Assembly: GCA_002354095.1 (NCBI GenBank)
Contig: DEKX01000019.1
Location: forward strand, 137,148-201,147
Length of the DNA: 64,000 nt
Origin: Prevotella sp. UBA2711
Lineage (GTDB): Bacteria; Bacteroidota; Bacteroidia; Bacteroidales; Bacteroidaceae
Direction: 5' to 3'
Shown here: positions 7,928-17,009 of the stretch, in pieces
How positions within the stretch are numbered: position 1 is the first letter of the stretch
Layout of the letters: the number at the start of each line of letters is the position of its first letter
Made by a program: the position numbers and the translations under genes
Notes under the pieces: model-generated
What the model saw: the letters and a program-made list of their open reading frames with translations, nothing else
The model's database searches: none
Told to the model about the DNA's origin: nothing

Positions 7928-9852
7928 TATTTCCAAGCGTCGATAATTCCCTTGAAATCGGCACACTTCAGTGAAGCACCACCAATCAGGCCACCATCGA
8001 TGTCGGGCTTTGCAAACAGCTCGGGAGCGTTGCTGGCTTTGCAGCTACCACCATAGAGGATGCTGGTATCTTCTGCTACAGCCTGACCGTATTTCTCAGC
8101 AACAATAGAACGGATATAAGCGTGAATCTCCTCAGCTTGGTCAGCAGTAGCTGTCTTACCTGTTCCGATAGCCCAGATTGGCTCATAGGCAATCACAATC
8201 TTGCGGAAGTCTTCTTCTGAGAGATTGAATACGCTACCTTCGAGCTCGGCTTTTACCACCTCGTTCTGCTTGTTGGCCTCGCGCTCTTCGAGAGTCTCGC
8301 CGATACAGAAAATCACTTTCAAACCATTCTTCAGGGCGAGCAATACCTTCTCCTTCAGAATCTCTGGAGTCTCTTTGTAGTACTCACGACGCTCTGAGTG
8401 ACCCAAAATCACATACTGGGCACCAGTAGATTTTACCATCTCTGCAGATACCTCACCTGTAAAAGCGCCCTTCTCCTTGTCAGCACAGTTCTCAGCGCCC
8501 AGACCAATTACATCCTGATTGATTACCTGAGCTACAGAAGCCAAGTGGATGAATGGGGTGCAAATGATTACACCGCAGTTGGGTTTGTCGGCAGCAAGTG
8601 CCTCGTTCAGTTCTTTAGCCAATGCTACACCTTCTTGCAGGTTCAGGTTCATCTTCCAGTTTCCTGCTACAATTTTCTTTCTCATGTCTTTACGTTTTAA
8701 ATAATGATATAATATGTTTGACTTTTCTTTCTTCTTAATCCATTGTGTCCATGCCCAAAAGCGGTCAGCCAGCGTGAGCAGGATGAGGGGCAAAACGTAC
8801 CACAGAATGATGGTCATAATCTTCTTGGGTACGGAGTCTTCGGGCATCTGTCCTATTTCCAACTGCTCCAGCGGTTTGGAAAGCACAGTCTCGTCGGGCA
8901 AACTATTATTGCTCCATTTACGGATGATTTTACCATCATGAAGCAACAGTAGCCCTGGATTGCTACGTATGATGGTCTTCAGTACAATGTCATCCGTCTG
9001 GCAGAACTCATATTCAGCCCCAGTCGCATTGACCCATCTGTTGATGTATCTTTCACTGCTTGCTGTCAACCCAAACCAAGGATAATCATGTTCTTGCGCA
9101 TACTCAAATATTTCGTTAATCTTGTCAAACTGGCTCTCGTCAGCCTGTTCAAGATGGGGCGACACCAAAAGGAAAGTGTAGCCCTTGAGATTGAGTAGTG
9201 AGTCTGTTATATCGTTCCCACCTGCACGTTCGATGAAGAAATCTGCGTAAGGGGATTCTTCCCCTTCCATCATCTTTTGCCAACCTGCTCGAAGATCGAT
9301 CCCTATATGGTAAGGACGGAAATCGAAGTAAGGTAGGTCATAGAGTGCTCGTCCTGATACAATGAAGATAAACAGGGCAGTGAAATTCATCACAATCCAC
9401 TGGTTAGACTTGGATATGAAACGAAGCATGTCGAAGGGATGTAGCACACAGAGGATGGTACAACCGAGGAGTATGACATTCTTCCAGAAAGTCTGCCAGT
9501 TGGTCAGCACAACAGCATCACCGAAACATCCACAATCACTGATGGGGTTGGAGATAGCCAGCCACAGTGTCAGCGGAGTCAGTATCAGGAGCCATCCCAA
9601 TATACAGCGTGTCACCACACGTCTACGGATGGCAAATAACAGACATACGCCGAGCCAAAACTCAGCAGCCGACAAAAGCACGGACACAAACAGGGTCATG
9701 AAATCCGGGATATATTGACCTAGATGCAAGACCGCCAGATAGTCGGCTATTTTATATTGTGTGCCCACAGGATCAACTGCCTTGACAAATCCCGAAAGGA
9801 TGAATGTCACAGAGACAATGAAGCGGGCGATATTTACAATAATATTTCTCAT
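7927..9852 (-). CDS. tpiA: DoxX-like membrane protein fused in frame to triosephosphate isomerase
   Basis: One uninterrupted 641-residue frame holds two proteins that are normally separate neighbours. Residues 1-389 match the BT_3928-type family: four DoxX/MauE-like membrane helices (VNIARFIVSVTFILSGFVKAVDP...), then a soluble thioredoxin-like part (YTFLLVSPHLEQADESQFDKI) and a late membrane helix (IILWYVLPLILLTLADRFWAW). Residues 390-641 (7927-8685) are a complete 252-residue TIM with NWKMN, LGHSERREY (catalytic His) and AYEPIWAIGTGKTA (catalytic Glu). The joint (residues about 372-389) is AT-rich and looks like a former intergenic spacer, so a stop-loss mutation is plausible. TIM may still start independently at 8685. 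It overlaps DUF1599 by 4 bp. Confidence 0.9.
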   Translation of the reverse strand: MRNIIVNIARFIVSVTFILSGFVKAVDPVGTQYKIADYLAVLHLGQYIPDFMTLFVSVLLSAAEFWLGVCLLFAIRRRVVTRCILGWLLILTPLTLWLAISNPISDCGCFGDAVVLTNWQTFWKNVILLGCTILCVLHPFDMLRFISKSNQWIVMNFTALFIFIVSGRALYDLPYFDFRPYHIGIDLRAGWQKMMEGEESPYADFFIERAGGNDITDSLLNLKGYTFLLVSPHLEQADESQFDKINEIFEYAQEHDYPWFGLTASSERYINRWVNATGAEYEFCQTDDIVLKTIIRSNPGLLLLHDGKIIRKWSNNSLPDETVLSKPLEQLEIGQMPEDSVPKKIMTIILWYVLPLILLTLADRFWAWTQWIKKKEKSNILYHYLKRKDMRKKIVAGNWKMNLNLQEGVALAKELNEALAADKPNCGVIICTPFIHLASVAQVINQDVIGLGAENCADKEKGAFTGEVSAEMVKSTGAQYVILGHSERREYYKETPEILKEKVLLALKNGLKVIFCIGETLEEREANKQNEVVKAELEGSVFNLSEEDFRKIVIAYEPIWAIGTGKTATADQAEEIHAYIRSIVAEKYGQAVAEDTSILYGGSCKASNAPELFAKPDIDGGLIGGASLKCADFKGIIDAWK

Positions 9853-10403
9853 TGAGCCTCACTCAACTTAATCGCTCCGAAGACCGCATAGTTGATGATG
9901 TCCATATAGTTGGCGTCAATACCCTCACTGACAAGGGTGTCGCCTTGTAGATTTTCTATCTCTTTGATACGCTCTATCTTGGTAAGTATGAAGTCGGTAT
10001 AACTACTGACTCGCATGCCACGCCAGGCCTCGTCGTAGTCGTGGTTCTTTCGTTTCATCAACTCCAACGCCTCCACTGCATACCGGTCGTAGAGCGCCAT
10101 CGCCTCTTTGGGCTGCATATCCACGGTGTCGGAGAAACCATGTGCCAGTTGGATGAGTCCCACTATACCATAATTAATAAGGGCGATGAACTCAGGGCGG
10201 ATTCCTTCGCCGACTAGCGATTCTTTCTTGATTTCCAAAGAACGGATGCGCTTAGCCTTGATAAACAACTGGTCGGTGAGTGACTGAGGGCGCAGGATGC
10301 GCCATGAAGCCCCATAGTCATGGAGCTTCTTCTCAAACAGGCTACGGCATTCCTGCATAACCTGTTCAAACTGCGCGTTGGTTTTCTCGTTTTCTACTGC
10401 CAT
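9849..10403 (-). CDS. DUF1599 domain protein
   Basis: A 184-residue protein with two related halves, each with a long helix ending in a short DYxxxWR motif (FEKKLHDYGASWRILRP at about 28-44 and MKRKNHDYDEAWRGMRV at about 115-131), each followed by 'xxxIKAKRIRSLE' or 'ILTKIERIKEIE' and 'EGIxxxxxxIINYxxxGxIQL'. This duplicated pattern is the DUF1599 signature; the all-alpha MazG-like fold suggests nucleotide handling but that is only inference. It sits upstream of the DoxX/TIM gene with a 4-bp ATGA overlap, its usual Bacteroidales position. Confidence 0.85.
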   Translation of the reverse strand: MAVENEKTNAQFEQVMQECRSLFEKKLHDYGASWRILRPQSLTDQLFIKAKRIRSLEIKKESLVGEGIRPEFIALINYGIVGLIQLAHGFSDTVDMQPKEAMALYDRYAVEALELMKRKNHDYDEAWRGMRVSSYTDFILTKIERIKEIENLQGDTLVSEGIDANYMDIINYAVFGAIKLSEAQ

Positions 10404-10412
10404 TGTATCTGC

Positions 10413-12071
10413 TTAGAAATTAATAGCAAACGAAGCACCGAGCACGAAGGAGTGCATTGCCTTCTTGATGCTCTGAGATGCAGAAGTAGCTTCTTTGAAC
10501 TCTTTATTTTCTTGAGGCGTCAATGCTGCATAATCCTCAGGGAACAAAGTCTCATACAGGCCTCCAAAGTCGTAATCCATGGTATAGGTCTTGCGAGTGT
10601 AGTCATAGTCCAGGAAGACCTTCCACGAGAAATTCTGCTTATAGGCATAGGTGAGCGAGATACCTGTACCGAACTTCGTACTATTATTACCCTTTACCTT
10701 GAAGTAGTCCCAGCTATAGTCGAAGGCATCCCCTGTGGGGTTGTCTGTTGGGTCGCTTGCCTTGTAAGAGTGCTGTCCGGAAATTTGGGCATCAAGTGCC
10801 AGTTCCTGCATGGTGCTACGTCCCACGAGTAATTTGCTACCCAAAGCGAAGCGGTCGGACAGCGGTAAGTTGAAATAAACACCAAGGTCGCCTGAGAATT
10901 CCGTCAGGTGATCGCTCTCGATGATAAAATCAACATTGTCGAGATTCTGATCCAACGCCTTTTGCTCGTCGGCTTCTAAGCTGTTGTAGAAATAGTCAAC
11001 GTCCTCCCATCCGAAGTCCACAATCTTATCCCATCCCTTGATAGGTGTGCTCTTTACACGCAGACGACCACCCACACCGATATAGGGGTTGAAGAAGTAG
11101 GCACCCTCAGCAGCTACGGCTGTCGAAGCCTGGAACTTCAGGTGCAAATCGTCAGACCATCCATAATCCTTCATGTTGAAGTCGAAATCGCGAGTGCCGA
11201 ATCCGATACCCATTGAAATAGAGAAGAATGAGGGATGCGTAATGACACTTGCCATACCTGGGATATCATTGCGGAGCAGCCCCTTGCCCTTGAAGAGCAG
11301 GTCGCAAATGGCATAGCCTAATTCACCTGACAGAATACCGAGACCGGCACCAGAGAGCACGTCGGAAATCCAATGGCGGTTATTGAGTACGCGCATAACA
11401 CCTGTTGCAGTTGCTACGCCATAACCTGCCACAGAATACCAAGGTGAACGGGTTAGACCATACTCTTTGTGTAATAAGGTGGCACCGACGAAGGCTGTGG
11501 CTGTATGACCAGAAGGCCATGAATTAGCAGAAGTTCCATCGGGTCGCATTTCTTTGGCAGTATGCTTGATGGTGTTGACAAAGAGTGCCATGATACCATA
11601 ACCCATACCTGCGCTTGCCAGCAAACGGGGCCAGTCACTACGGCCTTCTACGCCAGCCAGTTTTAAACCCACTACAGCAGCAGGACCGAAGAACTGGGTG
11701 TAATCGTCAATTCCTGTTTTGAACTTGGTGACCAGCGAGTGCTTAGTTTGCTGCTTGAAAGCATTCTTCTCGCTCTTGGCAATGATACCAGCTATAAACA
11801 GAGGTACTCCAACGAAAGTCATGTCGTCCATGAACTTATAAGCCTTTGTACCAGGGTTTGTCCTTGATTTGAAGAAAGCAAAATCCATCTTTGCCTCTGG
11901 AGCCTCCAAGGCCATGGAATGGAGGTCAAAGTTTTCAGTAGCAACAGGGGCTAACTCAGCCTTCATTTCTGGCACGTCCAGCTTGAGTGGCTCCATGTCT
12001 TTGTAGTTGTTCGTGTAAGCAGAGGCAGCAAGGGAAATGCATACCAAAACTGCTGTGAGGAAATGTTTCAT
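10413..12071 (-). CDS. PAP2-family phosphatase with C-terminal outer-membrane-like domain
   Basis: A 552-residue protein with signal peptide MKHFLTAVLVCISLAASAYT. The first half is a PAP2 acid phosphatase domain with the three motifs intact: K-x6-RP (KHTAKEMRP), PSGH (NSWPSGHTATAF) and R-x5-H-x3-D (RVLNNRHWISD). These enzymes dephosphorylate lipid phosphates such as undecaprenyl diphosphate, phosphatidate or lipid A. From about residue 280 the sequence changes to alternating aromatic and polar strands ending in LGASFAINF with a terminal Phe, as in beta-barrel outer-membrane proteins. That fusion would put the phosphatase in the outer membrane. Lipid A or PAP phosphatase activity is inferred; the substrate is not shown. 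Confidence 0.82.
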   Translation of the reverse strand: MKHFLTAVLVCISLAASAYTNNYKDMEPLKLDVPEMKAELAPVATENFDLHSMALEAPEAKMDFAFFKSRTNPGTKAYKFMDDMTFVGVPLFIAGIIAKSEKNAFKQQTKHSLVTKFKTGIDDYTQFFGPAAVVGLKLAGVEGRSDWPRLLASAGMGYGIMALFVNTIKHTAKEMRPDGTSANSWPSGHTATAFVGATLLHKEYGLTRSPWYSVAGYGVATATGVMRVLNNRHWISDVLSGAGLGILSGELGYAICDLLFKGKGLLRNDIPGMASVITHPSFFSISMGIGFGTRDFDFNMKDYGWSDDLHLKFQASTAVAAEGAYFFNPYIGVGGRLRVKSTPIKGWDKIVDFGWEDVDYFYNSLEADEQKALDQNLDNVDFIIESDHLTEFSGDLGVYFNLPLSDRFALGSKLLVGRSTMQELALDAQISGQHSYKASDPTDNPTGDAFDYSWDYFKVKGNNSTKFGTGISLTYAYKQNFSWKVFLDYDYTRKTYTMDYDFGGLYETLFPEDYAALTPQENKEFKEATSASQSIKKAMHSFVLGASFAINF

Positions 12072-12108
12072 AATATGCTCGTGTACTTAATTAATAACAA
12101 TTTGTGTG

Positions 12109-12116
12109 CAAAGTTA
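12109..12116 (-). promoter_or_regulatory. -7 promoter box of the PAP2 gene
   Basis: TAACTTTG on the minus strand, 37 nt before the ATG. It faces away from the plus-strand box TACTTTTG at 12130-12137; only 13 bp separate the two, so polymerases for the two genes should compete. Confidence 0.55.
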
Positions 12117-12129
12117 CAAATATTTTTTG

Positions 12130-12137
12130 TACTTTTG
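12130..12137 (+). promoter_or_regulatory. -7 promoter box of the cca-type gene
   Basis: TACTTTTG matches TAnnTTTG and is followed by CATCC, giving a leader of roughly 17-22 nt to the ATG at 12160. It rules out an earlier in-frame start at 12106. Confidence 0.6.
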
Positions 12138-12159
12138 CATCCGAAAAGAAAAAAATGTT

Positions 12160-13620
12160 ATGAAATTGTATTCTGATGCCGCTTTAGCCAAGATACTTGA
12201 TAAGGAAATTTTCCACAAAATCAGTACAGTGGCCGACCGAATGGGGGTGGAATGTTACGTGGTGGGGGGCTATGTACGTGACATCTTCTTAGAACGGCCG
12301 TCCGACGACATTGATGTGGTTGTTGTGGGAAGTGGTATAGATGTGGCTACGGAGCTGAAAAAAGATTTGGGACGCAAAGCCCATCTTAGCGTATTTCGGA
12401 ATTTTGGCACGGCACAGGTGAAATTTCACGACATGGAAGTGGAATTCGTAGGTGCCAGAAAAGAAAGCTATAGTCATGATTCGCGTAAGCCGATAGTAGA
12501 AGACGGTACATTGGAAGATGACCAGGACAGACGGGACTTTACCATTAATGCGATGGCGATATGCCTGAATAAAGACCGTTTCGGGGAATTGGTTGATCCC
12601 TTCAATGGAATAGCTGATTTGGAAGATGGAATTATCGCGACACCTCTTGACCCTGAAATAACCTTTTCTGACGATCCCCTACGCATGATGCGTTGTATCC
12701 GTTTTGCCACCCAACTGAACTTCCAGATAGAAGACGAAACCTTTGTGGCTTTGGAGCGCATGGCCGAGCGTATTAAAATTGTGAGTGGAGAGCGCATTGA
12801 GGTGGAACTCAATAAGATTATAATGGCACCACATCCCAGTATCGGCTTTGAATATTTGCAGCGTAGCGGTCTCTTGCAAATCATCCTTCCAGAACTGTCG
12901 GCTCTGGATATCGTAGAGAAAAAGGAAGGGCGTGCACATAAGAATAATTTCTATCATACATTAGAGGTATTGGAGAATGTGGCTATATCCCATAGTCAAC
13001 AGCCAACAGCCAACAGCCTCTGGCTTCGCTGGGCAGCTTTGTTACATGATATTGGTAAAACAAAGACCAAACGATGGGAGCCAAAAGTTGGATGGACTTT
13101 CCATAACCACAATTATGTAGGAGGCAAAATGGTTCCTGACATATTCCGTAGGTTGAAACTACCCATGGGGGCTGAGATGCGATACGTACAGAAACTGGTG
13201 GAACTGCATATGCGCCCCATTGCTATTGCTGATGAAGAAGTGACTGATTCTGCCGTTCGCAGGCTTCTGAATGATGCTGGTGATGATATTGATGATTTGA
13301 TGACCCTCTGTGAAGCGGATATTACCTCGAAGAATGAAGTGCGCAAACAACTGTTCCTCGAGAATTTCCGTATGGTTCGTGAAAAACTGGCAGACTTGAA
13401 GGAAAAGGACTATAAACGCCTGCTCCAACCCGTGATTGACGGAAACGAAATCATGGAGTTGTTTCATTTGCCCCCATCCCGTGAAGTGGGCGTACTGAAA
13501 CAATACCTAAAAGATGCCGTTCTCGACAATCGTGTGGATAACGAGCGCGAACCGCTGATGAAACTATTGATGGAGAAAGCCCAATTGATGGGGCTCTGTC
13601 AAGAGCACTCAGAGAAATAG
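12160..13620 (+). CDS. cca: CCA tRNA nucleotidyltransferase / poly(A) polymerase family with HD domain
   Basis: A 486-residue class II nucleotidyltransferase that adds or repairs the 3'-CCA of tRNAs. Seen are the nucleotidyl-transfer motif VVGGYVRDIFLERPSDDIDVVV (GG plus DxD), the basic RRDFTINAMA motif, EDPLRMMRCIRFATQL-like DDPLRMMR, and an HD domain with WAALLHDIGKTKTKRW. This gene must encode CCA completion, because the tRNA in the window lacks an encoded CCA. Start MKLYSDAALAK follows the promoter box. A 7-bp repeat (CAACAGC three times, 12997-13017) sits in frame in the loop just before the HD domain. The 3' end overlaps the convergent GH3 gene by 22 bp. Confidence 0.9.
   Translation: MKLYSDAALAKILDKEIFHKISTVADRMGVECYVVGGYVRDIFLERPSDDIDVVVVGSGIDVATELKKDLGRKAHLSVFRNFGTAQVKFHDMEVEFVGARKESYSHDSRKPIVEDGTLEDDQDRRDFTINAMAICLNKDRFGELVDPFNGIADLEDGIIATPLDPEITFSDDPLRMMRCIRFATQLNFQIEDETFVALERMAERIKIVSGERIEVELNKIIMAPHPSIGFEYLQRSGLLQIILPELSALDIVEKKEGRAHKNNFYHTLEVLENVAISHSQQPTANSLWLRWAALLHDIGKTKTKRWEPKVGWTFHNHNYVGGKMVPDIFRRLKLPMGAEMRYVQKLVELHMRPIAIADEEVTDSAVRRLLNDAGDDIDDLMTLCEADITSKNEVRKQLFLENFRMVREKLADLKEKDYKRLLQPVIDGNEIMELFHLPPSREVGVLKQYLKDAVLDNRVDNEREPLMKLLMEKAQLMGLCQEHSEK
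12997..13017 (+). repeat. 7-bp tandem repeat inside cca
   Basis: CAACAGC occurs three times head to tail, encoding an SQQPTANS-like loop before the HD domain. It belongs to the set of 7-bp repeats seen at several sites in the window. Confidence 0.8.
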
Positions 13621-15944
13621 TATTCTCTGAGTGGCTTGACAATAGGTTCTCCCTTCAAAGTCACCGTTTCTTGTAGTTTGATGTCAACCGAAGAACTACC
13701 CACTTTGATGATGTACTGTCCTGGATGGATGTTCCACTGGCGTTGGCCTTCGTGGCTATAGAAGCCAAATTGCTCTGTTTGCAGTTTTACCTGGACCGTC
13801 TTGCTTTCACCTGGCTTCAAGGAAACACGTGCGAAACCCTGTAGTTGGATAGGGCGTAGAGGTTGCTCTGAAGACGTAGGCGATAAATAAATCTGTACGA
13901 TTTCGTCAGCAGCTATTTTGCCTGTGTTCTTCACCTCAAAACTTAAGTTGACATACTGGTTGCTGGTAGGTACTTCCGTGTCGGCTTTCAAGTTGCTGTA
14001 TTCGAAAGTGGTATAACTCAGACCATAGCCGAACGGCCATTGGATACGTGCATCTTGCTTGTCAGTATAGTTATAGCAGATGGGTTCGTTGACCTCGGTA
14101 TTGGGATAGCTGACCGATAGTTTGGCGGATGGCGATACTTTACCGTAGAGGATGTCGGCAACTGCATTACCGCCTTCCTCGCCCGGATACCAAGCTTGAA
14201 TCACAGCTGCGCAACGCTCGGCAAGACCAGAAACAATTTGAGCTCTACCTCCAAAGATAACCAAAACGACAGGCTTCCCAGTCTGGATTAATTCTTCCAC
14301 GAACTGTTCCTGCTTGCCTGGCAGGCGGAAGCCCTTGCGGTCGCGATTCTCACCGCAGAGCATCACGTTTTCTCCAACAGCAGCAACTATTACGTCACAC
14401 TGGCTGGCCATCTGTAGCGCTTCTTGCTTATCGGCCTTTTCACCAGAATCCACCTTGCGATGGAGTAAAGCGTATTCCCAGGCGCGTTCGTCACCGCCTT
14501 CAGTGTATTTTGTTTCAACGTCTTCGGTCCAATCACAACCACGTGAATACATAATGTCAAAGCCTTCCGGTTTACGGCTGGTCATACCTTCCAACAGTTT
14601 TACGATATGCGGGCTGTCAGCCACATTCTCCATCATCTTCCAGAAATATGACATGGCGGGGTAGGTGTAGTCGCCGCACATAGCCCATATGGAATTAGCA
14701 TTAGGCCCTGTCAGTAGAATTTTAGGAGTTGATGTGCTTAAAGGTAGAACCCCATTGTTTTCCAAGAGAACTACTGACTGTGTTGCAATATCATATGCAG
14801 TTTTACGCTCTTCGGGCGTGTCGAGCTTGATTTGTTCTGAACTAAAGAGATAAGGATCCTTGTCGAAGAGTCCAGAACGGAATTTGTGGCGTAGAACGTC
14901 CTTGACGGCACGCTCGAAAGCCTCAGGCTTTACCAAACCTTTATCCAGTCCTTCTTGTAAGTTTTGGTAATCAGCTCCAGTGGGGAAGTCAACATCATTA
15001 CCACCATTAATAGCTGCTGCTGCCTTCTCGACAGATGTCTTGAATTCAGGTATCTGATTGATAGCGGTATAGTCACTTACTACCATGCCGTCGAACTTGA
15101 GGTAATTACGCAGGATGTCAATTAGTATTTCCTGGTTTTCAACACACTTTGTACCATGGACTTCATGATAACCAGGCATGACAACCTTACTTCCCGCAGT
15201 ACGAATCATGGCTTCATGAGGTAATAGGATTTCCTCCATCATTTCTTTCTCTTCTGCATCGCCTCCGCCGCCATAGCCCAGATAGTGTTTCGTACATGCA
15301 CCTACTCCTTTTTTCAAATCGCCTTGTTGCAGTCCCTTTACGAAGGCAGTACCCATCACTGCAGAAAGGTATCCGTCTTCACCATACGATTCTTCGACGC
15401 GATTAAAAGTAGGTGTACGACATACATCCACCATTGGTGATAATGCCAGGATACCACCCATTTTCCGCATAGCCGTACTTGTTTGGATCGTCTTCTGTTC
15501 AGCCAACTCAGGATTGAAAGAGCAAGCCTGACCAATCTGCTGCGGATAGATGGTTGCACCTAAAGTGTTGACTCCCGTTAAAACTTCTTCGTGGAAAAGT
15601 GCAGGTATGCCATTAGGCGTATGATTCATGAGCCAGTCCTGTACTGCTGCCACACGGTCGCGGAGGACATTGGGGTCCGTAGGCTTTTGCATGGCAAATT
15701 GGGAAAAATGACCTATTCCATTTGGAATCAGTTGACGGCATTTAGCCGTGTCGAGTTTCCCCTGCTCGTCGAAAAGCTCGTCCATATACATACTCCGCAA
15801 TTGTGCTATGCGCTCTTCCTGCGACATCTTGTCGTAGAGTTCGTTAACTTGTTGTTCCATATCCGTACTTGTATTACAGGCAGCAAATAGAGTGGTTACA
15901 CCTGCCATTAAAAATTTTAGAATAGTTGTTTTTCTTTTTTTCAT
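13599..15944 (-). CDS. Glycoside hydrolase family 3 lipoprotein (beta-glucosidase-like)
   Basis: A 781-residue exo-glycosidase. The N-terminus MKKRKTTILKFLMAGVTTLFAAC is a lipoprotein signal with the lipidated Cys in FAAC, so the enzyme is probably envelope-anchored. The GH3 barrel carries TKHYLGYGGGG, VMPGYHEVHG and DGMVVSDYTAI, with the SDY aspartate as nucleophile. The second domain has VAAVGENVMLCGENRDRKGFRLPGKQ with the likely acid/base Glu. A fibronectin-III-like domain closes the protein (VKNTGKIAADEIVQIYLSP). Substrate specificity is not readable; beta-glucosidase, xylosidase or related activities are possible. No SusCD pair is adjacent. It is convergent with, and overlaps, cca. Confidence 0.92.
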   Translation of the reverse strand: MKKRKTTILKFLMAGVTTLFAACNTSTDMEQQVNELYDKMSQEERIAQLRSMYMDELFDEQGKLDTAKCRQLIPNGIGHFSQFAMQKPTDPNVLRDRVAAVQDWLMNHTPNGIPALFHEEVLTGVNTLGATIYPQQIGQACSFNPELAEQKTIQTSTAMRKMGGILALSPMVDVCRTPTFNRVEESYGEDGYLSAVMGTAFVKGLQQGDLKKGVGACTKHYLGYGGGGDAEEKEMMEEILLPHEAMIRTAGSKVVMPGYHEVHGTKCVENQEILIDILRNYLKFDGMVVSDYTAINQIPEFKTSVEKAAAAINGGNDVDFPTGADYQNLQEGLDKGLVKPEAFERAVKDVLRHKFRSGLFDKDPYLFSSEQIKLDTPEERKTAYDIATQSVVLLENNGVLPLSTSTPKILLTGPNANSIWAMCGDYTYPAMSYFWKMMENVADSPHIVKLLEGMTSRKPEGFDIMYSRGCDWTEDVETKYTEGGDERAWEYALLHRKVDSGEKADKQEALQMASQCDVIVAAVGENVMLCGENRDRKGFRLPGKQEQFVEELIQTGKPVVLVIFGGRAQIVSGLAERCAAVIQAWYPGEEGGNAVADILYGKVSPSAKLSVSYPNTEVNEPICYNYTDKQDARIQWPFGYGLSYTTFEYSNLKADTEVPTSNQYVNLSFEVKNTGKIAADEIVQIYLSPTSSEQPLRPIQLQGFARVSLKPGESKTVQVKLQTEQFGFYSHEGQRQWNIHPGQYIIKVGSSSVDIKLQETVTLKGEPIVKPLREYYFSECS
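13606..13633. repeat. Inverted repeat at the convergent cca / GH3 gene ends
   Basis: CACTCAGAGAA and TTCTCTGAGTG are perfect 11-bp arms around a short spacer. The structure spans the cca stop codon and the last codons of the GH3 gene, so it lies in coding sequence. It could work as a bidirectional terminator, although no clear T-run follows on either side. Confidence 0.6.
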
Positions 15945-15967
15945 AAGGAGAGATTTAAATTTGCCTG

Positions 15968-15999
15968 CAAAGATACACTTTTAAAAGGTAGTTTCCAAA
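15968..15999 (-). promoter_or_regulatory. Promoter of the GH3 gene
   Basis: On the minus strand TATCTTTG occupies 15968-15975 and TTTG 15996-15999, 20 bp apart. The predicted leader is about 20 nt. Confidence 0.6.
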
Positions 16000-16097
16000 T
16001 AAAAATATAGAAAAATTCGCTCCTTGGTTTTATTGTGAACATTATAATAAAATGCGCAATAAAGACAAAGGGAACAATATATGCGAAAAAACGAACG

Positions 16098-16127
16098 TTG
16101 AATATTGGAAAATTATGTCTAATTTTG
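16098..16127 (+). promoter_or_regulatory. Promoter of the AraC-ketosynthase operon
   Basis: TAATTTTG at 16120-16127 with TTG at 16098-16100, 19 bp upstream. It is the only promoter-like site I found before the operon that runs to about 27.66 kb; the leader would be about 20 nt. Confidence 0.6.
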
Positions 16128-16151
16128 CAGCCGAAAAAGTAATAGCACTTT

Positions 16152-17009
16152 ATGGACAATCTTAATATCACTCATGCAATAGAAGACGAGGTCTTGTTTG
16201 TTGACAGTTTGCGTAATGCAAAAGACCTGCCTTCGTTGCGTGCAACTTACAATACCTTAGTACATTGCCGTGGTGGTCGTATTTTGGTGGAAGTGGGTGG
16301 CAAACAGCAAGTTAAAGTGCACCCTGGCCAACTCTTACTGATACCAGCGGGCAAACTTGTTGACCCCATGTTAGTCAGCACGGATGTGGAGGCAAGTGCT
16401 CTCCTTGTTTCTGATCGCATACTGAAGTCTGTACTTGGTAACCAAATTAATATCTGGAACAAGGCGATGTACATGAAGGAGATATATGTCATAGAGTGCA
16501 GTAACTGGCTCACGGGAATTCAGGATTATACCCGTTCAGTATTCCATAAAGAGCAAACGCCAGTATTGTTACACGAAATAATTGTTTCTTTCTTGCGAAC
16601 TTTACTGCTAATGGTCTGTGAGGAGTTGTTAGGTCATGATGATATGTCATTGGTCGATGATTCTTCAACCATCCATGATAAGGAGATTTTCAATCAATTC
16701 CTGCAATTACTCTCAAGACAGGAACAAAAGCGTAAAAGAGTGTCTTTTTACGCCAACCAGTTGAATATAACTCCCAAGTATCTGTCATCCGTTGCCAAGA
16801 AAGTCAGTGGTAAGAATCCCATGCGTTGGATTACTGAAAGCACTATGCAGGACTGTTATTCCCTGTTGACAGAAACGGATATGAGCATCAAGGAAATTTC
16901 CAATAAGTTGGGGTTCCCAAATTCTTCATTCTTTAGCCAGTATTTCCGTGAGCAAGCTAAAGTTACTCCTTTAGAGTATCGTTTTGACCATAAAAGAGCT
17001 GTGAGATGA
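16152..17009 (+). CDS. AraC-family transcriptional regulator
   Basis: A 285-residue regulator. The N-terminal half resembles a cupin sensor domain (HCRGGRILVEVGGKQQVKVHPGQLLLIPAG). The C-terminal 100 residues are the paired helix-turn-helix unit of AraC proteins (VSFYANQLNITPKYLSSVAKKVSGKNPMRWI ... SIKEISNKLGFPNSSFFSQYFREQAKVTPLEYR). It is the first gene of the operon and its stop overlaps the GNAT start by 4 bp (ATGA), so the regulator is cotranscribed with the pathway and may autoregulate it. The effector is unknown; N-terminal cupins often sense small molecules or envelope metabolites. Confidence 0.88.
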   Translation: MDNLNITHAIEDEVLFVDSLRNAKDLPSLRATYNTLVHCRGGRILVEVGGKQQVKVHPGQLLLIPAGKLVDPMLVSTDVEASALLVSDRILKSVLGNQINIWNKAMYMKEIYVIECSNWLTGIQDYTRSVFHKEQTPVLLHEIIVSFLRTLLLMVCEELLGHDDMSLVDDSSTIHDKEIFNQFLQLLSRQEQKRKRVSFYANQLNITPKYLSSVAKKVSGKNPMRWITESTMQDCYSLLTETDMSIKEISNKLGFPNSSFFSQYFREQAKVTPLEYRFDHKRAVR

